Under the pieces are notes generated by a model, which saw only the letters and a list, made by a program, of their open reading frames with translations, was not told the DNA's origin and searched no databases. From Treponema sp. (GTDB lineage: Bacteria > Spirochaetota > Spirochaetia > Treponematales > Breznakiellaceae), in NCBI GenBank assembly GCA_031279925.1, contig JAITHQ010000116.1, positions 1 to 10,294 on the forward strand: a stretch of DNA of 10,294 bases. Reading direction: 5' to 3'. Position 1 is the stretch's first letter; the number at the start of each line of letters is the position of its first letter. Shown piece after piece: positions 6,620 through 10,294 of the stretch. A program made the translations under genes and the position numbers.

Positions 6620-7705
6620 ATGGCGAAGGCAGTATTCAGACCCGGTGAACTTACCGAACTTAACGAGAAAGTTGTCATCGAGACCCCTACATCTTTTCCC
6701 GATCTTGCCCATCTTGCCCCTGAGGAAGAGGAAATTGAAACAGAGGAGCCGGTAGAGGAATATTTGGGCCCTACTGCGGAAGACCTGCGGCGTGAAGCGG
6801 AAGCCTTCAAGTTTCAGTGGGATACTGAACGCGAAGCGATGATTCAAAACGCAAAGGACGAGGCAGAGCGTATAGTAAAAGAGGCTGAGGAAGCCGCAAG
6901 CGGTACATTGCAGCAAAAACACGAAGAAGCGGAAAAGCTAAAAACAGAGGCGCAGGAAGAAGCGGAAAAAATCATTACCGGGGCAAAACTGCAAATCCAG
7001 GAGCTTGAGGCTGAAAGCCACAAGACCTTTGAGGCCGGGCGGAAGGAAGCGGAAGAGCAGGGTAGGGAAGCGGGGCGGGAGGCCGGCTTTGCCTCCGGTA
7101 AGGCCGAGGTTGAACGGCTTATCCAGCGTACCCAAATCGTGCTTGAACGGGCACAGGACAAGCGGGCGGAAATTCTTGCCGAGACCGAGCAGGAAATTAT
7201 CGATCTGGTGCTGCTTATCTCCCGTAAAGTTGTCAAAGTTATTTCCGAAAATCAGCGCAACGTGATTGTTTCCAATGTGATTCAGGCCCTGCGGAAGGTG
7301 CGGGATCGGGGGAACATTATTATCCGTGTAAATATTGCCGATGTAAAACTTGCCACCGAACACACCAAAGACTTTATCCAGATGCTTGAGGGCGTAAAGT
7401 CCATTCAGGTGGTGGAGGATTCTTCGGTGGATTCAGGCGGCTGCATTATCGAAACCGATTTTGGCGAAATTGACGCCCGCATCGCAAGCCAGCTTGCCGA
7501 GCTTGAAGCAAAGATACTGGAAATTTCTCCAATAAAGTCAAAGATACGGCAGTCCCCGGCAGGGACGGCAAACGGCGTTCCATCCAACGGGGCTGCCCGT
7601 GCGGCGCTGGCTGCCCGCGCGGCTGCGGCGACCAAAGCCGTAAGCGCCGCCGCTGAAACAGCCGCAGCGCCGGCGGCGGCTGTGAGTGAAGCGCAAAATG
7701 AATAA
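6620..7705 (+). CDS. fliH: Flagellar assembly protein FliH
   Basis: FliH is the cytoplasmic stator-like regulator of the export ATPase FliI, tethering it to the export gate. From the ATG at 6620 the product has 361 residues. An acidic stretch (34-47) and a long Glu/Lys/Ala coiled coil (about 55-145) lead into GREAGREAGFASG (148-160), three overlapping GxxxG motifs typical of FliH. The C-terminal globular domain (about 185-310) includes VVEDSSVDSGGCIIETDFGEIDARIASQLAEL, a strong family signature. Residues from about 315 form an Ala-rich tail, not needed in most homologues. An in-frame TTG at 6557 would add 21 residues made of the translated repeat (APCSLL repeated) and has no good ribosome binding site, so I chose the ATG. 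The start lies just after the heptad inverted repeat. Confidence 0.93.
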   Translation: MAKAVFRPGELTELNEKVVIETPTSFPDLAHLAPEEEEIETEEPVEEYLGPTAEDLRREAEAFKFQWDTEREAMIQNAKDEAERIVKEAEEAASGTLQQKHEEAEKLKTEAQEEAEKIITGAKLQIQELEAESHKTFEAGRKEAEEQGREAGREAGFASGKAEVERLIQRTQIVLERAQDKRAEILAETEQEIIDLVLLISRKVVKVISENQRNVIVSNVIQALRKVRDRGNIIIRVNIADVKLATEHTKDFIQMLEGVKSIQVVEDSSVDSGGCIIETDFGEIDARIASQLAELEAKILEISPIKSKIRQSPAGTANGVPSNGAARAALAARAAAATKAVSAAAETAAAPAAAVSEAQNE

Positions 7706-7732
7706 TCGGCGTTACCCTGGGGGAGGGAAGGC

Positions 7733-9253
7733 ATGGAAAACGCAATATTTGAAAAATATCTTGAAACCGCTGAACGTACCGATACAATAAAATGCACCGG
7801 CAGGGTATCGAAAGTCCATGGACTCCTTATCGAAAGCAGGGGGCCGCAGGCGGTTATCGGCGAGATATGCCGCATCGAGGCGCCCAGAGGCCGCGGCCTT
7901 ATCCAAGCCGAGGTGGTGGGTCTGCGGGACGAAATCGTTCAGCTTATGGCTTTTGAGGAAACCGGCGGCCTTGAGGTGGGGAGCCGCGTTATTGCTTCTG
8001 GTTCACGGCTGGAAGTGCCGGTATCGGTAAAGCTCCTTGGCCGGGTGCTTGATGCCCTGGGGAATCCTGTTGACGGCAAAGGTGACATAGAATCCGTATT
8101 TTTGTACCCGGCTCTGGCAAATCCCCCCGACCCCCTCAAGCGGCGGCGCGTTACCGAAAGGATCGTTACCGGAGTGCGGGCCATAGACGGACTCCTTGCC
8201 GTGGGCAGGGGGCAGCGCCTGGGTATCTTTGCCGGTTCCGGCGTGGGCAAGTCGACCCTTTTGGGAATGATAGCCCGCAATACCAACGCCGATGTTAACG
8301 TGGTGGCCCTTATCGGTGAACGGGGGCGGGAGGTGAATGACTTTATCGAAAACGACCTTGGTCCGGAAGGGCTTGCCCGTAGTGTGCTGGTTGTTACTCC
8401 TTCAAACTCGCCGCCCCTTGCCCGTCTGCGGGGGGCATACGTGGCCACTGCTGTCGCCGAATTTTTCCGTGACCAGGGCCTTGACGTGATGCTCCTTTTT
8501 GATTCAGTCACCCGCTTTGCCCGCGCCCAGCGGGAAATCGGCCTCGCATCGGGCGAGCCGCCGGCCACCAGGGGTTATACTCCCAGCATGTTCGACTCCA
8601 TGCCCAAGCTGCTTGAACGTAGCGGTACTGCCGATGTTGGCAGTATCACCGGCTTTTATACAATCCTTGTTGACGGCGACGATATGGACGAACCGGTTGC
8701 CGATACGGTGCGGGGAATTTTAGACGGCCACATTGTGCTTTCCCGCAGGCTTGCCCAGGCATACCATTATCCGGCGATTGATGTGCTGCAAAGCGTTTCC
8801 CGCCTTGCCTCTTCGGTATCGGGGCCGGTAACGGCCAGGGCCGCAGGTTCCATCCGCAGAAGCATGGCGGTCTATGCCGAGGCAGAAGACCTTATCAATG
8901 TGGGGGCCTATCATGCGGGATCAAACCCGTCGATAGACGAATCCATTGCCAAACACGGCTACATCGAAGATTTCCTTGTTCAGGCGGTGGATGAGCGTTC
9001 CTCCCTTTCGGAAACCCTCCAGATCATGTCCAAAATTAGCGGCGTTCCCATACCGCAGGAAGAGATGAACGGCAGCCTGCCCGGTAAACTACAGAATTCT
9101 CAATCGCAAAAGGAAGCCTTTCCATCCCGCACGGCAGGCGGCATGTTCGGTTCCCCGGGGGAAACAGGCAAGGCGGCGGACAGGGCGCTGAGCAGCGTAG
9201 CCGCTCTGTTTTCGGCCTTTAACGGGATTAATCCGTCTGCCGCCGCTCCATGA
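7733..9253 (+). CDS. fliI: Flagellum-specific ATP synthase FliI (export ATPase)
   Basis: FliI is the hexameric ATPase of the flagellar type III export apparatus, homologous to the F1 beta subunit. The 506 residues show an N-terminal beta-barrel domain (about 20-95), Walker A GSGVGKST (168-175), GERGREV with the catalytic Glu196, and Walker B DVMLLFDSVTR (251-261). The segment PSMFDSMPKLLERSG (284-298) is typical of FliI and related type III ATPases and distinguishes them from F1 subunits. The C-terminal domain carries SVSRLASSVSG and the rest of the family fold to about residue 440. Residues 445-506 extend beyond the roughly 457 residues of enterobacterial FliI and are low in complexity. GGGAGG at 7721-7726 is 6 bases before the ATG. 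The stop overlaps fliJ by 4 bases. Confidence 0.97.
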   Translation: MENAIFEKYLETAERTDTIKCTGRVSKVHGLLIESRGPQAVIGEICRIEAPRGRGLIQAEVVGLRDEIVQLMAFEETGGLEVGSRVIASGSRLEVPVSVKLLGRVLDALGNPVDGKGDIESVFLYPALANPPDPLKRRRVTERIVTGVRAIDGLLAVGRGQRLGIFAGSGVGKSTLLGMIARNTNADVNVVALIGERGREVNDFIENDLGPEGLARSVLVVTPSNSPPLARLRGAYVATAVAEFFRDQGLDVMLLFDSVTRFARAQREIGLASGEPPATRGYTPSMFDSMPKLLERSGTADVGSITGFYTILVDGDDMDEPVADTVRGILDGHIVLSRRLAQAYHYPAIDVLQSVSRLASSVSGPVTARAAGSIRRSMAVYAEAEDLINVGAYHAGSNPSIDESIAKHGYIEDFLVQAVDERSSLSETLQIMSKISGVPIPQEEMNGSLPGKLQNSQSQKEAFPSRTAGGMFGSPGETGKAADRALSSVAALFSAFNGINPSAAAP

Positions 9254-9684
9254 AGCGATTCCACTTTAAGCTCCAGAAAATTCTGGAACTGCGGAAGCAC
9301 CGGGAAGACGAAGCTAAAATAGAGCTTGGCCGGGCCATTGGCATACTTACGGAAATTGAAAACCAGATTAAGCAGAATGCCGTCAAACATCAGCACGCCG
9401 CCGCTAAACGCTTTGCCGATGCCGGTGACGCCGCGGCGATTATTTCCTGGGACCGTTACATCCTTCGGCTGGAGCAGGAAGCGGACAGGCTTCTGCAAAA
9501 GGCGGCGCAGGCGGAGCTTGTTGTCGAGGAAAAACGCAGCCGGTATCTTGAGGCTTCCCGTGAGCTTAAGGTGATGGAGAAACTGAAAGAAAAACGGGGC
9601 TTGGAGTACCGACAGGAATTTTTTGCCGCTGAAACCGCCGGGCTTGATGACCTTTGGCGGAAACATTCAGACAGCGCCGATTAA
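9250..9684 (+). CDS. fliJ: Flagellar export protein FliJ
   Basis: FliJ is the small coiled-coil stalk that sits in the FliI hexamer, couples it to the export gate and escorts chaperones. The 144 residues are almost wholly helical and charged. They begin MKRFHFKLQKILELRKHREDEAKIELG, the usual FliJ opening (FxFxLxxVLxxRxxxE), with a second long helix from about residue 75 to 125. The start ATG overlaps the fliI stop as ATGA, and no Shine-Dalgarno sequence precedes it, so translation probably depends on coupling to fliI. FliJ diverges fast, so the name rests on the N-terminal motif, size and position. It is the last flagellar gene in the window; the following DNA is AT-rich. Confidence 0.92.
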   Translation: MKRFHFKLQKILELRKHREDEAKIELGRAIGILTEIENQIKQNAVKHQHAAAKRFADAGDAAAIISWDRYILRLEQEADRLLQKAAQAELVVEEKRSRYLEASRELKVMEKLKEKRGLEYRQEFFAAETAGLDDLWRKHSDSAD

Positions 9685-9833
9685 ATCCAATCGTAACGAT
9701 ATTTATATACACAAAACATCCTGCAATTCTATAATGCTTATGCGCTATATATTTATCTTTGCTCTGGTGAAACCAGAGTATGTGCCAGAACCAGCATAAT
9801 CCATAAAATTCGTGTTAATCCCGATACTTTGAA
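9685..9833. other. AT-rich spacer after fliJ with a small hairpin
   Basis: No gene is visible here. The only structure is CTCTGGT-GAA-ACCAGAG at 9762-9778, a perfect 7-bp stem 77 bases after the fliJ stop. It is followed by TATGTG rather than a T-run, so it is not a standard intrinsic terminator, although it may protect the 3' end of the operon mRNA. The base composition is visibly more AT-rich than that of the flagellar genes, as expected for an intergenic or transferred stretch. Confidence 0.5.
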
Positions 9834-10205
9834 TTGCTGATTCGGGAGTGCTTCTTTCCTGTGGTTATGTCCATTCCCCTATTTCCTTTTTTGAGCTTCC
9901 ATACTGTATTCCGAATTCAACCCCTTTACGGTTACAGTATTTACAAAACGGTTTCGGCGTATATAAAAAATTATGTACTTAATAAAGAGTTATCATACGT
10001 AGTGCGCTGGCCCTGGTATTTTGGGATAGAAAAGATCAGTCAGTTGATCCAGCGGCTGAAAGGGGAACCGAACCGGCGGCTGTTATGCGGATTTACGAAG
10101 GTACCCGGCAAGGCTACGTTTTCACGGTCGCTTAGGCTTTTGTCGGAGCAGGACATACTTGAAAAGACGCCGGATAAGCCAGGGCCAGCGCATATAAATT
10201 TATAA
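9834..10205 (+). pseudogene. Truncated N-terminal fragment of an IS4/IS5-like transposase
   Basis: The 123-residue reading frame (TTG start at 9834, or ATG at 9867) resembles only the N-terminal helical domain of DDE transposases of the IS4/IS5/IS1182 type. The informative part is residues about 65-111: GIEKISQLIQRLKGEPNRRLLCGF, then VPGKATFSRSLRLLSEQDILEK. The pattern of a helical region, LCGF, and then a TFSR motif is familiar from that domain. The catalytic DDE core is missing: the frame runs into a short unrelated end (PDKPGPAHINL) and stops. The first 30 residues are hydrophobic and of doubtful coding value. It is most likely a remnant left by deletion. The alternative, a small standalone DNA-binding protein, is less likely. 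The exact IS family is not certain. Confidence 0.6.
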
Positions 10206-10235
10206 TTCCTTATGGGATAAGGAATTAGCTTTTTT
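10203..10235 (+). terminator. Hairpin with T-run, probable intrinsic terminator
   Basis: TAATTCCTTAT (10203-10213) and ATAAGGAATTA (10217-10227) form a perfect 11-bp stem with loop GGG, followed after GC by six T residues (10230-10235). It overlaps the stop of the transposase fragment. The stem is AT-rich, so termination may be weak. The same sequence recurs 56 bases on, which suggests it may be part of a repeat rather than a dedicated terminator. Confidence 0.5.
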
Positions 10236-10279
10236 AGACTGTTTTACTCATGATTTTGTAATTCCTTACAGGATAAGGA
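10203..10279. repeat. Two direct copies of a TAATTCCTTA hairpin
   Basis: TAATTCCTTA-TG-GGATAAGGA at 10203-10223 recurs as TAATTCCTTA-CA-GGATAAGGA at 10259-10279; 19 of 21 bases match and the copies start 56 bases apart. Each copy is itself an inverted repeat: 11 bp in the first, and 6 bp in the second (TCCTTA at 10263-10268 with TAAGGA at 10274-10279). No gene lies between the copies or after them to the window end. The array may continue past 10294. Confidence 0.7.
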
Positions 10280-10294
10280 GATACGATTTTATAT

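Noticed and set aside
9762..9778. Hairpin after fliJ as the operon terminator
   Set aside because: The 7-bp stem is not followed by a T-run on either strand, so it does not meet the usual intrinsic-terminator form.
10275..10294. AAGGAG near the window end as a ribosome binding site for a following gene
   Set aside because: It belongs to the repeated hairpin, and no start codon follows within the remaining 14 bases.

Overview
The window is a flagellar basal-body and export operon preceded by the HslVU protease genes. All genes are on the + strand: hslV, hslU, flgB, flgC, fliE, fliF, fliG, fliH, fliI and fliJ. This order, with hslVU directly before flgB, is the spirochaete arrangement (it matches Borrelia). 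The operon stops after fliJ instead of running on into flgD/flgE, as it does in Treponema. The moderately high GC of the coding part and the palindromic intergenic repeats suggest a Treponema-like spirochaete with a repeat-rich, mid-GC genome, possibly a gut or termite-gut treponeme. The genus is an inference from gene order and protein character, not from a database search.

Layout: 1-164 is intergenic and almost filled by a roughly 120-bp palindromic repeat element with terminal inverted repeats. It ends 3-4 bases before the hslV ribosome binding site. 165-2284 holds hslV (TTG start) and hslU, which overlap by one base. 2285-2382 is a short spacer with a decayed relative of the same palindrome and a strong sigma-28-like promoter match just before flgB. 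2383-6477 holds flgB, flgC, fliE, fliF and fliG, tightly packed. 6478-6619 is the most unusual spot: a perfect Shine-Dalgarno sequence follows the fliG stop but is separated from the fliH start codon by a long inverted repeat of 7-base units. 6620-9684 holds fliH, fliI and fliJ; fliI and fliJ overlap by 4 bases. 9685-10294 is AT-rich, with a small hairpin, a truncated transposase fragment, and two copies of a TAATTCCTTA-type hairpin, the first resembling a terminator.

How the genes work together: FliF forms the MS ring in the inner membrane. FliG sits on its cytoplasmic face as the rotor torque ring. FliE joins the MS ring to the proximal rod proteins FlgB and FlgC. FliI (ATPase), FliH (its regulator and stator) and FliJ (central stalk) drive export of rod, hook and filament subunits. 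In spirochaetes the flagella lie in the periplasm. HslV and HslU form an independent ATP-dependent protease; their place next to flgB is a conserved synteny, not proof of a shared function.

No novel defence, CRISPR or biosynthetic system is visible. The notable signals are regulatory and structural: the hairpin that splits the fliH ribosome binding site from its start codon at exactly the right residual spacing, the sigma-28-like promoter, a G8 tract in the fliF ribosome binding site, and a family of palindromic elements at gene boundaries.
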